Assembly: GCF_900117425.1 (NCBI RefSeq)
Contig: NZ_FPEH01000032.1
Span: 310,001-374,000, forward strand
Direction: 5' to 3'
DNA length: 64,000 nucleotides
Origin: Novosphingobium sp. NDB2Meth1
Lineage (GTDB): Bacteria > Pseudomonadota > Alphaproteobacteria > Sphingomonadales > Sphingomonadaceae
Below, one piece after another: positions 44,022-53,478 of this stretch (position 1 is its first letter; every line of letters starts with the position of its first letter). The notes under the pieces were generated by a model. It did no database searches, was not told the origin of the DNA, and saw nothing but the letters and a program-made list of their open reading frames with translations. The translations under genes and the position numbers were made by a program.

Positions 44022-45008
44022 TCAGGCGGAAGGCATCTGCTGGCTGGAGCAGTGAAAGCCGCCGCCGCCGGCCAGCACCGCATCGGCCATCAGCCCGATC
44101 ACCGCGCGCCCCGGAAACAGTTCGGCAATCGCGGCGACGCCATCATCGTCATGTTGCGTACCAAACACCGGCACGATCACCGCATTGTTCGCAATCACAA
44201 AGTTCATGTAGCTCGCCGGCTGGACCATGCCGCTCCACTCGACCAGCCCCGGCGAAGGGACTTCCACAACCTCGACCCCGAAATCGCGCGCCCGCGCCGC
44301 CGCATCCGCATAGATCGCGGCATTGGGATCATTCGGCCCCGTCGCACGCGGCAAGGCCAGTCGGTTCGGCGCCACGAAGCGGGCGAGGTTGTCGACATGC
44401 CCGTCGGTATGGTCGTTGATCAGGCCATCCCCCAGCCACAGCACCCGGTCGTAGCCAAGATCACGCGCAAGGCGGGCCTCAAGATCGCCTTGCGAAAGCG
44501 CGGGATTGCGATTCGGATTGAGCAGGCACTGCGCCGTCGTCGCGACTAGCCCGGTGCCATCGCCATCAAGCGCACCGCCTTCGAGAATCCAGTCACAGCG
44601 GTCGGCGGCAAGCCCGGCACTGGCGGCCAGATCAGCCCCGATCGCTTCATCCCCCGGCATCAGATACTTGCCGCCCCAGCCATTGAAGCCGAACAGCCGC
44701 GCGCGCCGCTCACTCTCGCCGCAAACAACCAGCGGCCCGGTATCGCGCAGCCAGACGTCGCCATAGACCCGGCGCTCCAGCCTCACCGCGCTAGAAACTA
44801 GACTCCGCGCCCGCGCTTCGTTCGCCGCATCGCGTACGATCAGGCGGACTCGCTGACCGCTGTCGGCCACAGCGCTGGCGAACGCCGCGATCTGCACTTG
44901 TGCGGCCTCGATCACGCCGGACCATTCCTCCGCCAGATGCGGAAATCCGATCCAGAGCCAGTCCTGCGGATGCCATTCCGGCGGCATCCGCAGCGCAGTG
45001 TCGGTCAT
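44022..45008 (-). CDS. aguA: Agmatine deiminase
   Basis: Converts agmatine to N-carbamoylputrescine on the way to polyamines. The ATG at 45008 gives 328 aa; the longer frame reaches into the peptidase gene. Landmarks: RMPPEWHPQDWLWIGFPH, VYGDVWLRDTGPL, LINDHTDGHVDNLARF and the nucleophilic Cys in AGGGGFHCSSQQMP at the extreme end. The guanidine-modifying fold is certain; a peptidyl-arginine deiminase label is the common alternative. aguB is not adjacent. Confidence 0.9.
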   Translation of the reverse strand: MTDTALRMPPEWHPQDWLWIGFPHLAEEWSGVIEAAQVQIAAFASAVADSGQRVRLIVRDAANEARARSLVSSAVRLERRVYGDVWLRDTGPLVVCGESERRARLFGFNGWGGKYLMPGDEAIGADLAASAGLAADRCDWILEGGALDGDGTGLVATTAQCLLNPNRNPALSQGDLEARLARDLGYDRVLWLGDGLINDHTDGHVDNLARFVAPNRLALPRATGPNDPNAAIYADAAARARDFGVEVVEVPSPGLVEWSGMVQPASYMNFVIANNAVIVPVFGTQHDDDGVAAIAELFPGRAVIGLMADAVLAGGGGFHCSSQQMPSA

Positions 45009-45012
45009 GGGA

Positions 45013-46689
45013 TCACTTGCCCTTTGCTGCGGCGAGGCTCTTGTCGCGAACCGCGCGGAATTCGTCGTTGGGGTGCCAGTTGGGCCAGACATTGCTGTCG
45101 GCAAGCTCGCGGCCCAGGCGGTAGAACAGCTTCACGTCCTGCACCATGCCGGAGATGTCCCAGCTTTCCTGATAATCGTCGCTCGGCTGGTGGTAGCGCA
45201 CGTTGACGTAATCGTCCGAAGCCGCCTGCCCGGCTGCGGTGCCGCCGTTGACGAGATCGACCCCGCGCCCGACGTCGAACATCGGCACGCCGCGCTTGGC
45301 GAGGCTGAAGTGGTCCGAGCGGTAGTAATGGCCGCGCTCGGGATGCTCTTCGGGAGATTCGCGCAGACCCATCTCGCCTTCCACCTTGCGCAGGATCGCC
45401 GTCAGCTCGGACTTGTCGCCGCCGGTCACGGTAATGTCCTTGGCGGGACCGCCTACCGCCAGCGCATCCATGTTCACCCCGCCGACCGTCTTCGCCAGCG
45501 GGAAGACAGGGTTCTGCGCGTAGTATTCGGAGCCGAGCAGGCCCGATTCTTCCAGCGTGACCGCAAGGAAAACCTGGCTGCGCGCCGCCCGGCCCGCCGC
45601 CGCGTTCATCTTCGCCAGCGCTGCCAACGCGGCGACGCCGGTCGCATTGTCGACCGCGCCGTTGCAGATGTCATCGCCCGTCGCATCGGGCTTGCAGCGG
45701 CCAAGATGGTCCCAATGCGCGCTATAGAGAACGTACTCAGCGGGACGCGTCTTGCCCGGCAGCAGGCCGACAACGTTGTGCGAGTTGGCCTTCTCGATCG
45801 TGTTGTCGAACGAGAGGTTGGCCTTCAGGCCAAGTGGCACCGGCATGAAGCCCTTCTGCTGCGCCGCCGCCGTCAGCGCAGCAAGGTCCTTGCCCGCCGC
45901 CTTGAGGATCGCCTCGGCCACCGGCTTCTGGATCCAGCCGTTCGCCACGGTCTGGTCCGCGCCGTCATTGGCGGTCTGCACGAAGTGCTGCGCGCCCGAC
46001 CAGCTCGATTCGACCACCTGCCAGCCATAAGCCGCCGGGAACGTATCGTGGATGATCAGCGCCCCCGTCGCGCCCTGCCGCGCGGCCTCCTCGAACTTGT
46101 AGGTCCAGCGCCCGTAGTAGGTCATGCGGCGCCCGCGGAAGAGGCCGTTCTCGCCTTCCATCGCGTAGTCCGGATCGTTGACGAGGATGACCGCCGTCTT
46201 CCCCTTCATGTCGATCCCGGCATAGTCGTTCCAGCCCAGCTCCGGCGCATTGATGCCATAACCGACGAAGACCAGCTCGCTGTCCTTCACTTGCGTTTGC
46301 GGCGTGATGCGATAGCTGCCAGCCACGAAATCGCTCGAAGGCTGGAACGTCAGCACCTGCGCACCGCCGGTCACAGTCAGCGGGCTCTTGTTGATCGCCT
46401 TGATCGTCGCCGTGGGCACATCCTGCAGCCACTGCCCCTTGTTCCCCGGCTGAAGCCCCGCTGCCTTGAACCGCGCGATGATCGCCTCGAGCGTCTTGGG
46501 CTCGGCCGCCGTCCCCGGGCCCCGCCCCTCGAATTCGTCGGACGAGAGCGTGCGGATCGTCTCACGCATCAACGCTTCGTCAACCGCCGGGACCGCCGGG
46601 GCCGCACCGCTTGCGGCCAGCGGCATTGCCAGCGCAGCCCCGCAGAGCAGGACCAAAGCCTTGCGACCAAACGATTTGCCGATCTTCAT
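45013..46689 (-). CDS. M28-family zinc metallopeptidase, exported
   Basis: Secreted or periplasmic aminopeptidase-like enzyme of about 558 aa with a signal peptide (FGRKALVLLCGAALAMPLAA). Zinc ligands are visible: His and Asp in YSAHWDHLGR and NGAVDNATGVAAL, Glu in VTLEESGLLGSEYY, Asp in GVNMDALAVGG and His in VRYHQPSDDY. A protease-associated (PA) insert sits between the halves (about 130-270: GYGINAPELGWNDYAGIDMK). The ATG at 46689 has GAGGG upstream; 46704 is an alternative. It ends 4 bp before the aguA start. Substrate peptides unknown. Confidence 0.9.
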   Translation of the reverse strand: MKIGKSFGRKALVLLCGAALAMPLAASGAAPAVPAVDEALMRETIRTLSSDEFEGRGPGTAAEPKTLEAIIARFKAAGLQPGNKGQWLQDVPTATIKAINKSPLTVTGGAQVLTFQPSSDFVAGSYRITPQTQVKDSELVFVGYGINAPELGWNDYAGIDMKGKTAVILVNDPDYAMEGENGLFRGRRMTYYGRWTYKFEEAARQGATGALIIHDTFPAAYGWQVVESSWSGAQHFVQTANDGADQTVANGWIQKPVAEAILKAAGKDLAALTAAAQQKGFMPVPLGLKANLSFDNTIEKANSHNVVGLLPGKTRPAEYVLYSAHWDHLGRCKPDATGDDICNGAVDNATGVAALAALAKMNAAAGRAARSQVFLAVTLEESGLLGSEYYAQNPVFPLAKTVGGVNMDALAVGGPAKDITVTGGDKSELTAILRKVEGEMGLRESPEEHPERGHYYRSDHFSLAKRGVPMFDVGRGVDLVNGGTAAGQAASDDYVNVRYHQPSDDYQESWDISGMVQDVKLFYRLGRELADSNVWPNWHPNDEFRAVRDKSLAAAKGK

Positions 46690-46817
46690 CCTCGTATCCC
46701 TCATACCAATCACATCGCCCTTTCCGGCATGGCGCGCAGAGGTGGCAGAGCCCCCGCCCGCTGGCAAGCCGCACGCGCGCGCTTGATCGCGTGGCGCCGA
46801 CCGTGCATCGCACCCGG

Positions 46818-49547
46818 ATGACCGGCACCAGCCACACAGCGGACTGGGCGCACGCCCTCCACCGCGCCCGCGCCGAAGCGCCGTTCCTTGCCCGCGGGCT
46901 CGATCGCTTGCCCGAACTCGAGGCCTTGCTGCAGGCCGGGCGGATCGAGGATGCCCTCACTGCGGCCCACCAGGCTGGCGCAAACGAGGCCGACACCGGC
47001 ATTGCCCTGCGCCGCCAGCGCCTCGCCCTCGCCGTCGCGCTTGCCATCGGCGATCTCGCGGGCGCGCTCCCCCTCGCGCGCGTCATGGCCGAACTCTCCA
47101 CCTTTGCCGACCACGCGCTCGACGCCGCCATCATCGCCGCCATGGGCCGCCGCCTGCCCGATGCCGAGCCGCAGGGCTTCTCCGCCATCGCGCTCGGCAA
47201 GCACGGCGCGGGCGAGCTCAACTACTCGTCCGACATCGACCCGATCCTGCTCTACGATCCCGACCTCCTCCCCCGCCGCGAGCGCGACGATCCGGCCGAG
47301 GCCGCCCAGCGCATCGCGCGCACCGTCGTCGAACTGCTCGGCGCGGTCACCGGCGACGGCTATGTCTTCCGCGTTGACCTGCGCCTCCGCCCGGCCGCCG
47401 AAGTCACCCCCCTAGCTCTCCCCTTCGTCGCCGCGATAACGCACTACGAATCGAGTGCCCTTGCCTGGGAACGCGCCGCCTTCATCCGCGCCCGCCCCGC
47501 CTCGGGAGATATCGCAGCCGGGCAAGCCTTCCTTGATGCCATCCGCCCCTTCGTCTGGCGCCGCAGCCTCGATTTCGGCGCGATCGCCGAGATCGGCCGC
47601 CTCACCACGCGCATCCGCGACCACTACGCCGTTGGGCAGGCGGTCGGCCCCGGTTACGACCTCAAGCGCGGCCGCGGCGGAATCCGCGAGGTCGAATTCT
47701 TCGCCCAGACCCATCAACTCATCCACGGCGGCCGCAACCCCGCGTTGCGCCTGCGCGGCACCCGCGCCGCGCTTGATGCGCTGGCCGAAGCGGGCATCGT
47801 CGCCACCGAAGACGCCGCGCTGCTGGGCGAGAGCTACGACCGCCTGCGCACGCTCGAACACCGCCTGCAGATGATCGCCGACCAGCAGACGCACAGCCTG
47901 CCGACCGATCCCGCGATGCTCGAAGCCGTCGCGCGGCTGGATGGCCTGCCCTCCGGCACCGCGCTGGTCGAAGAACTCGCGCAGATCTCAGAAACCGTAG
48001 GCACCCGCTTCGACAACCTGATCGCCACCTACGCCCCGACCGGGGCGGTGCCCGTCACCACGCGGCCGCTCGAGCAGGAACTGAAAGCCCTAGGCTTCAG
48101 CGAACCCGGCGCGCTCGCAACCCGCATCGAGAGCTGGGAAAACGGCCAGTACCGCGCCCTGCGCAGCGCCGAAGCCCGCGCCGCTTTCGCCCGCCTGCGC
48201 GATACGCTGCTCGGCGCCCTCGCCGCCGCGCCTGATCCGGAGCGCGCCCTCCTCAGGTGGGAAGGCCTGCTCGCTGGCCTCCCCAGCGCGATCAACATCT
48301 TCCAATTGCTCGAAGCACGCCCCGCGCTCCTCGGCGTCGTCATGCGCGTGCTTGCCCATGCGCCCACATTGGCGGACGAACTCGCCCGCCGCTCTGACCT
48401 GCTTGACACCCTGATCGATCGCAGCGCTTTCGATTTGCCCGGCAGCGTCGAAAGCCTCGTCGCCGAATTCCGCCGCTGCGAGGCGGGCGACGATTACCAG
48501 TGCCTGCTCGATGCGGTGCGCCGCAAGGTCGGCGAGTGGCGCTTCGCCCTCGGCGTCCAGCTGATCGAGAGCCAGCTCGGCGAGACCTGGCGCGATCCGC
48601 TCGACGTTGCCGCCGCGCTCTCGCGCCTTGCTGAAGCGGCTATCTTGGTCCTCTCCGAAGCGGCGACCGCAGAATTTGTCCGCGCGCATGGCAAGATCGC
48701 CGGTAGCGAACTCGTCATCCTCGGGCTTGGCAGGCTAGGCGGCGCGGCGCTGACCCATGCCTCCGATCTCGACATCGTGTTCCTGTTCAGCGGCGATCAC
48801 ACCGGCGAATCCGACGGGACCCGCCCGCTCGGCAGCACGCTTTATTTCAACCGCCTCACCCAGCGCGTGATCGCAGCACTTTCGGCCCCGACTGCCGCCG
48901 GCGCTCTCTATGAAGTCGATGTCCGCCTCCGCCCCAGCGGTGCCCAGGGCCCCATCGCCGTAAGCCTCGAAAGTTTTGCGCGGTATCAGCGCGAGGACGC
49001 ATGGACCTGGGAGCACATGGCGCTGTGCCGCGCGCGGCCCTTGTTCGGTTCGCCGGAAGACTGCGCCGCGCTCTCGGCGATCATCGCAGACGTACTTCAT
49101 CGTCCGCGCGATCCGGACAAACTAAGGGCCGACGTGCTCGCGATGCGCACCGAGATGGCGCAGCACAAACCGCCCGCCGGCCCGCTCGACGTTAAGCTCG
49201 CGCGCGGCGGGCTCGTCGATCTCGAATTCCTCGTCCACTACCTGCAGCTGCGCGAGCGGTCCGGATTCGATCCCGATCTCGGGCGTGCAGTAGACAGCCT
49301 CACGGCGGCCAAGCTGCTGCCCTGCCCCCTGCGCCTCGCACACGATCTGCTTGCGCGGCTGCTGATTGCCGTGCGCCTCGTTGCCCCCGACGGACGCTAT
49401 CCGCCCGAAGCCAGCCGCGCTATCGTCGCACGGGCATGCGGCCTGACCGATTGGCCGGAACTGCTGGCGGCCGTGCTGGCAGCCCGCCACGCCATCGCGG
49501 CCTGCTGGCACACGATATTTGGCGAAGAACTGGAGATTGTTGAATGA
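46818..49547 (+). CDS. glnE: Bifunctional glutamine synthetase adenylyltransferase/deadenylase
   Basis: Controls glutamine synthetase by adding or removing AMP in response to PII. From the ATG at 46818 it has 909 aa; an upstream extension to 46611 overlaps the divergent peptidase. Two nucleotidyltransferase cores are present: the N-terminal LNYSSDIDPILLYDPD (deadenylation) and the C-terminal LTHASDLDIVFLFSGD (adenylation). The first also has RGRGGIREVEFFAQTHQLI and the second KLARGGLVDLEFLVHYLQL. glnD in this window controls the PII signal that glnE reads. Confidence 0.95.
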   Translation: MTGTSHTADWAHALHRARAEAPFLARGLDRLPELEALLQAGRIEDALTAAHQAGANEADTGIALRRQRLALAVALAIGDLAGALPLARVMAELSTFADHALDAAIIAAMGRRLPDAEPQGFSAIALGKHGAGELNYSSDIDPILLYDPDLLPRRERDDPAEAAQRIARTVVELLGAVTGDGYVFRVDLRLRPAAEVTPLALPFVAAITHYESSALAWERAAFIRARPASGDIAAGQAFLDAIRPFVWRRSLDFGAIAEIGRLTTRIRDHYAVGQAVGPGYDLKRGRGGIREVEFFAQTHQLIHGGRNPALRLRGTRAALDALAEAGIVATEDAALLGESYDRLRTLEHRLQMIADQQTHSLPTDPAMLEAVARLDGLPSGTALVEELAQISETVGTRFDNLIATYAPTGAVPVTTRPLEQELKALGFSEPGALATRIESWENGQYRALRSAEARAAFARLRDTLLGALAAAPDPERALLRWEGLLAGLPSAINIFQLLEARPALLGVVMRVLAHAPTLADELARRSDLLDTLIDRSAFDLPGSVESLVAEFRRCEAGDDYQCLLDAVRRKVGEWRFALGVQLIESQLGETWRDPLDVAAALSRLAEAAILVLSEAATAEFVRAHGKIAGSELVILGLGRLGGAALTHASDLDIVFLFSGDHTGESDGTRPLGSTLYFNRLTQRVIAALSAPTAAGALYEVDVRLRPSGAQGPIAVSLESFARYQREDAWTWEHMALCRARPLFGSPEDCAALSAIIADVLHRPRDPDKLRADVLAMRTEMAQHKPPAGPLDVKLARGGLVDLEFLVHYLQLRERSGFDPDLGRAVDSLTAAKLLPCPLRLAHDLLARLLIAVRLVAPDGRYPPEASRAIVARACGLTDWPELLAAVLAARHAIAACWHTIFGEELEIVE

Positions 49548-50017
49548 GCGATACCATCGGCGCGGGCAGCCCGCTGCCTGACATTGCCATGACCACGCCC
49601 GAAGGCGGCACGGTGAAGCCGTCCGATTTTCGTGGTCGCAAGCTGGTGCTGTTCTTCTATCCCAAGGACGATACACCCGGCTGCACGACCGAGAACAAGG
49701 ACTTCTCGAGCCTCGCGGCGGAGTTCGGGGCGGCCGGCACGGCGCTGCTCGGCGTGAGCAAGGACCCGCCCAAGAAGCACCTCAAGTTCATCGAGAAGCA
49801 CGGCCTCGCTGCGCCGCTTGCGACTGATGCCGAAGAAGGCGGACTGTCCGACGCGCTCGGCATCTGGACCGAAAAGTCGATGTATGGCCGCACCTACATG
49901 GGCATGGAGCGCACGACTTATCTCGTCGGTACCGATGGCAAGATCGCGCAGGTCTGGTCGAAAGTGAAGGTCAAGGGCCACGCCGAGGAAGTCCTCGCCG
50001 CTGCCAGAGCGCTCTAA
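49544..50017 (+). CDS. bcp: Thioredoxin-dependent peroxiredoxin, BCP type
   Basis: Reduces hydrogen peroxide and organic peroxides. The 157-aa protein has the thioredoxin fold and peroxidatic Cys47 in FYPKDDTPGCTTENKDF. It contains no other cysteine, so it lacks the resolving Cys seen five residues later in E. coli BCP and should be a 1-Cys type. Its ATG overlaps the glnE stop by four bases (49544-49547), so it is translated with it. DUF455 follows 7 bp later. Confidence 0.92.
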   Translation: MSDTIGAGSPLPDIAMTTPEGGTVKPSDFRGRKLVLFFYPKDDTPGCTTENKDFSSLAAEFGAAGTALLGVSKDPPKKHLKFIEKHGLAAPLATDAEEGGLSDALGIWTEKSMYGRTYMGMERTTYLVGTDGKIAQVWSKVKVKGHAEEVLAAARAL

Positions 50018-50024
50018 TCCGGCG

Positions 50025-50819
50025 ATGACCCAAGCATCCGTTGCCGCTGCGATCCGCGGAGCCATGCTCACCGCGGATCCTGCGGCCAAGGCCATGGCAG
50101 CGCGCGCCGTCCGGCGTGACTGGGCAGCGGGGCGTCTGGCATTCATGTTCGATGTCGCGATGCCCGATGAGCCCGCGCGCCCCGCACGGCCCGAATTGCT
50201 ACCGCCCAACGCCATGCCCAAGCGTGGGCGCGGCGGGTCGGAGCGCGGACGGCTCGCGCTGCTTCATGCCCTCGCGCATATCGAGTTCGTCGCGATAGAC
50301 CTCGCGCTGGATGCGGCCGGGCGTTTTGGTGAACAGCGCGGGCCAGAGTTCGTTACCGACTGGCTCGACGTTGCGGCGGACGAAGCGATGCATTTTTCAT
50401 TGCTCGCCCGCAGGTTACGCACGCTGGGATCGGATTATGGTGCGCTTCCGGCACACGACGGGCTGTGGGACGCGGCGCGCGAAACGGCACATGATCCCGC
50501 TGCGCGCCTCGCTGTGGTGCCGATGGTGCTCGAAGCGCGCGGCCTTGACGTTACCCCCGTGACGATCGAGCGGTTTACCGCCGCCGGGGATCTGCGCTCC
50601 GCACGTATCCTCGAACGCATCCTGGGCGATGAGATTCGGCATGTGCGCTACGGCACAACGCACTTCCTGAAATTGTGCGACGAACGCGGTGAATCGCCGC
50701 CCGACCTCTGGAAAACCCTTGTGGCGCGGCATTTCCGCGGGGCTGTTAAGCCACCGTTCAACGACTCGGCGCGTCGTGCTGCCGGTTTGTCGTACGAATT
50801 GATGACAGGGGTTGTCTGA
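50025..50819 (+). CDS. DUF455 family ferritin-like protein
   Basis: A 264-aa protein of the DUF455 family, a ferritin-like four-helix bundle. Likely diiron ligands are in LAHIEFVAIDLALD, VAADEAMHFSLLARRL and RILGDEIRHVRYGTTHF, the classic E...ExxH...ExxH layout. Related enzymes include the tRNA hydroxylase MiaE and rubrerythrins, but no activity is known for this family. It sits behind glnE and bcp in one operon and is followed by a terminator-like hairpin. Confidence 0.85.
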   Translation: MTQASVAAAIRGAMLTADPAAKAMAARAVRRDWAAGRLAFMFDVAMPDEPARPARPELLPPNAMPKRGRGGSERGRLALLHALAHIEFVAIDLALDAAGRFGEQRGPEFVTDWLDVAADEAMHFSLLARRLRTLGSDYGALPAHDGLWDAARETAHDPAARLAVVPMVLEARGLDVTPVTIERFTAAGDLRSARILERILGDEIRHVRYGTTHFLKLCDERGESPPDLWKTLVARHFRGAVKPPFNDSARRAAGLSYELMTGVV

Positions 50820-50831
50820 TTAAGACACTTC

Positions 50832-50870
50832 CCCCTAACCCGTTTCCGGCGAGGCAGCGGGAGGGGTTTT
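50832..50870 (+). terminator. Probable terminator after DUF455
   Basis: CCCC and CCCG (50832-50842) can pair with CGGG and GGGG (50858-50866) with a small internal loop, followed by TTTT. Weaker than the other terminators because of the bulge; the GC-rich arms also resemble the palindromes at 17348. Confidence 0.45.
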
Positions 50871-51008
50871 CCGCACAGTCTCAGGGAACTTTTCAGGCAG
50901 ACCGGAATGATCCGGCGGGCCGTTGGGAAGCTCCAGGTGGATCGGTTTCGGTCTCAGCAGCGCAAATGACGCTGCAGGACCAAGGCGATTAAGGGTTAGC
51001 GGGTCGTA

Positions 51009-51731
51009 ATGGTTAACAACAAGATTTTGAAACTGGTGATTGGCTCGATTGGTGCTGCCGCCTGTTTCTTCTCGGCTCCTGCCATGGCGAACAGCGCCGC
51101 ATCAGCCGATATTGCCGCCCCGCTCCGCGCCGCCGAGGCCGCCCGCAACGGCACCACTGCCGCCCCCGCTGATGATGAATTCCACAAGCTGTTCGCCAGC
51201 TGGAAGGCCCTTGAAGGCGGTTCGCAAGTCGGCGCCGCCATCGCTCCTGCCCAGCGCAACAACAGCGTCTCGATCCCCTCGCTCGTTCCCATTTCAACGA
51301 ACCGCGCCATGAGCAGCGGCTTCGGCATGCGCGTCCACCCCGTCCTTGGCGGCATGCGCGCGCACAAGGGCATCGATCTTCCCGCCACCACCGGCACCCC
51401 GATCCACGCTTCGGCGGATGGCATCGTGGAAAAGGCGGACTGGTTTGGTGGTTACGGCCTGTTCGTCGAGCTGGAGCACGGCGGCGGCATGGAAACCCGC
51501 TACGGCCACATGTCGCGTATCGCGGTTGCCGAAGGCCAGCGCGTTCGCAAGGGCGACGTGATCGGCTACGTCGGCTCGACCGGCCGCTCGACCGGCTCGC
51601 ACCTGCACTACGAAGTGCGCATCGGCGGCGAAGCCGTGAACCCCATGCCCTACATGCAGACCGTCGCCCCGGGCGTCTCGACCGAGACCGTTCTGGCGCA
51701 GAGCGACGTCCCGGCTCCGCTGGCGCGCTGA
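51009..51731 (+). CDS. M23-family peptidoglycan metallopeptidase, exported
   Basis: A 240-aa periplasmic endopeptidase or LytM-type factor. Signal peptide ILKLVIGSIGAAACFFSAP to AMA (about 5-28), a linker of about 70 residues, then the LytM domain. Zinc-site motifs are present: HKGIDLP in RAHKGIDLPATTGTP and HLHYEV in TGSHLHYEVRIGG, so it is probably active. It stands alone and is followed by a strong terminator. Confidence 0.9.
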   Translation: MVNNKILKLVIGSIGAAACFFSAPAMANSAASADIAAPLRAAEAARNGTTAAPADDEFHKLFASWKALEGGSQVGAAIAPAQRNNSVSIPSLVPISTNRAMSSGFGMRVHPVLGGMRAHKGIDLPATTGTPIHASADGIVEKADWFGGYGLFVELEHGGGMETRYGHMSRIAVAEGQRVRKGDVIGYVGSTGRSTGSHLHYEVRIGGEAVNPMPYMQTVAPGVSTETVLAQSDVPAPLAR

Positions 51732-51767
51732 GCGCCGCGAACCAGCTCATCTTGGAGAGGATGGGAT

Positions 51768-51799
51768 GAAGGCGGCGGAAAGCGCCGCCTTCTTCTTTT
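51768..51799 (+). terminator. Rho-independent terminator after the M23 peptidase gene
   Basis: GAAGGCGGCG (51768-51777) and CGCCGCCTTC (51783-51792) form a perfect ten-bp stem with loop GAAAG, followed by TTCTTTT. Confidence 0.9.
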
Positions 51800-51916
51800 G
51801 TGCGCTACGCCAGGGGAAATCGCGTCGGCTGACGAATCCCGTTGCATGACTTAATCGTGCGGTTAAACTCTCGCGAAAGACGGCCGGACAGCGCCGCCGA
51901 TCCTGAGAGGATGCGC

Positions 51917-53455
51917 ATGCACTACCACCCGAGTATCCACGCCAAGACCAACCCAGAAAAGCCTGCCGTGATCATGTCCGGCAGCGGCGAGGTCGTGACC
52001 TACGGAGAGCTCGAAGCGCAGAGCAACCGCTTCGCCCAGCTGCTCCGCTCGCGCGGGATCGGGATCGGCGACACCATTGCGCTATGCTTCGAAAACCACC
52101 CGTTCTTCTTCTCGCTGTGCTGGGGCGCGCAGCGGGCCGGCATCGTCTATGTCGCCATCTCGTCGCGCCTCGCCCCGCCCGAAGTCGCCTACATCGCGCG
52201 TGACAGCGGCGCCAAGCTGCTCGTCGGCAGTGGCACGCTCACACATCTGCTGGATGCCGTCGCCGAAGCAGCGCCCGAAGTGCCGCAACTGCGCCTCGGC
52301 GGCACTGGCGACCAAGATCTCGCCGCCGCGCTCGAAGCCATGCCGATCGAGCCGATTGCAGACGAACGCGCGGGCTGCGACATGCTCTATTCCTCAGGCA
52401 CCACCGGCAAGCCCAAAGGCGTGCGCGTACCCCTGCCGGAAGACCCCGCCATCGGCGCCGCCAATTCGCTCATCATGTTGGCGGGCGGCCCCTTCGGCAT
52501 TCGTCCCGATGCGGTCTACCTCTCCCCCGCCCCGCTCTACCATGCTGCTCCGCTGCGCTGGTCGATGACCGTCCACCGCTTCGGCGGCACCGTGGTCTGC
52601 ATGGAAAAGTTCGACGCCGAAAAGGCGTTGGAGGCCATCGAGCGCTACAAGGTGACCGACAGTCAGTGGGTGCCAACGCACTTCGTGCGTATGCTCAAGC
52701 TGCCTGAAGAGGTTCGTGCGCGCTACGATCTTTCCTCGCTGCGCGGCGCGATCCACGCCGCTGCTCCCTGCCCGGTTCCGGTCAAGCAGGCGATGATTGA
52801 ATGGTGGGGCCCGGTGCTCAACGAGTACTATGCCGGCACCGAAGGCAATGGCTTCACCTTCATCTCCAGCCCGGAATGGCTGCAGCGCCCCGGCTCGGTT
52901 GGCCGTGCCCTCCTCGGCACAATCCGCATCTGCGACGAGAACGGCGATGAAGTGCCGCGCGGCACCGAAGGGCAGGTCTTCTTCGAAGGCGGCAATCCCT
53001 TCGCCTACCACAACGATCCTGACAAGACGCGCGATGCCACCAACAAGCACGGCTGGACCAGCCTCGGCGACGTGGGCTGGGAGGACGAGGACGGCTACCT
53101 GTTCCTCACCGACCGCAAGAGCTTCATGATCATTTCGGGCGGGGTGAACATTTACCCGCAGGAGATCGAAAACCTGCTCATAACCCATCCAAAAGTGGCC
53201 GACGTTGCCGTGATAGGAGCGCCTGATCCGGACATGGGCGAGCGTGTGGTCGCCGTCGTCCAGCCGCACGACTTCGAGGAAGCCGGCCCCGCCCTCGCCG
53301 AAGAATTGACCGCCTGGCTCGCCCCCCAGCTCAGCCGCGTGAAGCTCCCGCGCCAGATCGATTTCCGCGCCGATCTGCCCCGCGAACCCACCGGCAAGCT
53401 GTTCAAGCGTCTGCTCCGCGACGAATACAAGGCCGCGGCCGCAGCCGCCGCTTGA
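51917..53455 (+). CDS. Acyl-CoA synthetase (AMP-forming), paired with a P450
   Basis: About 512 aa from the ATG at 51917, which has AGAGG six bases upstream; the frame stays open to 51842. Motifs: DMLYSSGTTGKPKGV for ATP, EYYAGTEGNGFTFIS, and the hinge GWTSLGDVGWEDEDGY with LTDRKSFMIISGGVNIYPQE; the catalytic Lys is in PTGKLFKRLL near the end. It activates an unknown acid. It is followed 23 bp later by a cytochrome P450, so both probably serve one degradation pathway. Confidence 0.88.
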   Translation: MHYHPSIHAKTNPEKPAVIMSGSGEVVTYGELEAQSNRFAQLLRSRGIGIGDTIALCFENHPFFFSLCWGAQRAGIVYVAISSRLAPPEVAYIARDSGAKLLVGSGTLTHLLDAVAEAAPEVPQLRLGGTGDQDLAAALEAMPIEPIADERAGCDMLYSSGTTGKPKGVRVPLPEDPAIGAANSLIMLAGGPFGIRPDAVYLSPAPLYHAAPLRWSMTVHRFGGTVVCMEKFDAEKALEAIERYKVTDSQWVPTHFVRMLKLPEEVRARYDLSSLRGAIHAAAPCPVPVKQAMIEWWGPVLNEYYAGTEGNGFTFISSPEWLQRPGSVGRALLGTIRICDENGDEVPRGTEGQVFFEGGNPFAYHNDPDKTRDATNKHGWTSLGDVGWEDEDGYLFLTDRKSFMIISGGVNIYPQEIENLLITHPKVADVAVIGAPDPDMGERVVAVVQPHDFEEAGPALAEELTAWLAPQLSRVKLPRQIDFRADLPREPTGKLFKRLLRDEYKAAAAAAA

Positions 53456-53478
53456 CCCTTTTTTCCAGGACATAACCC

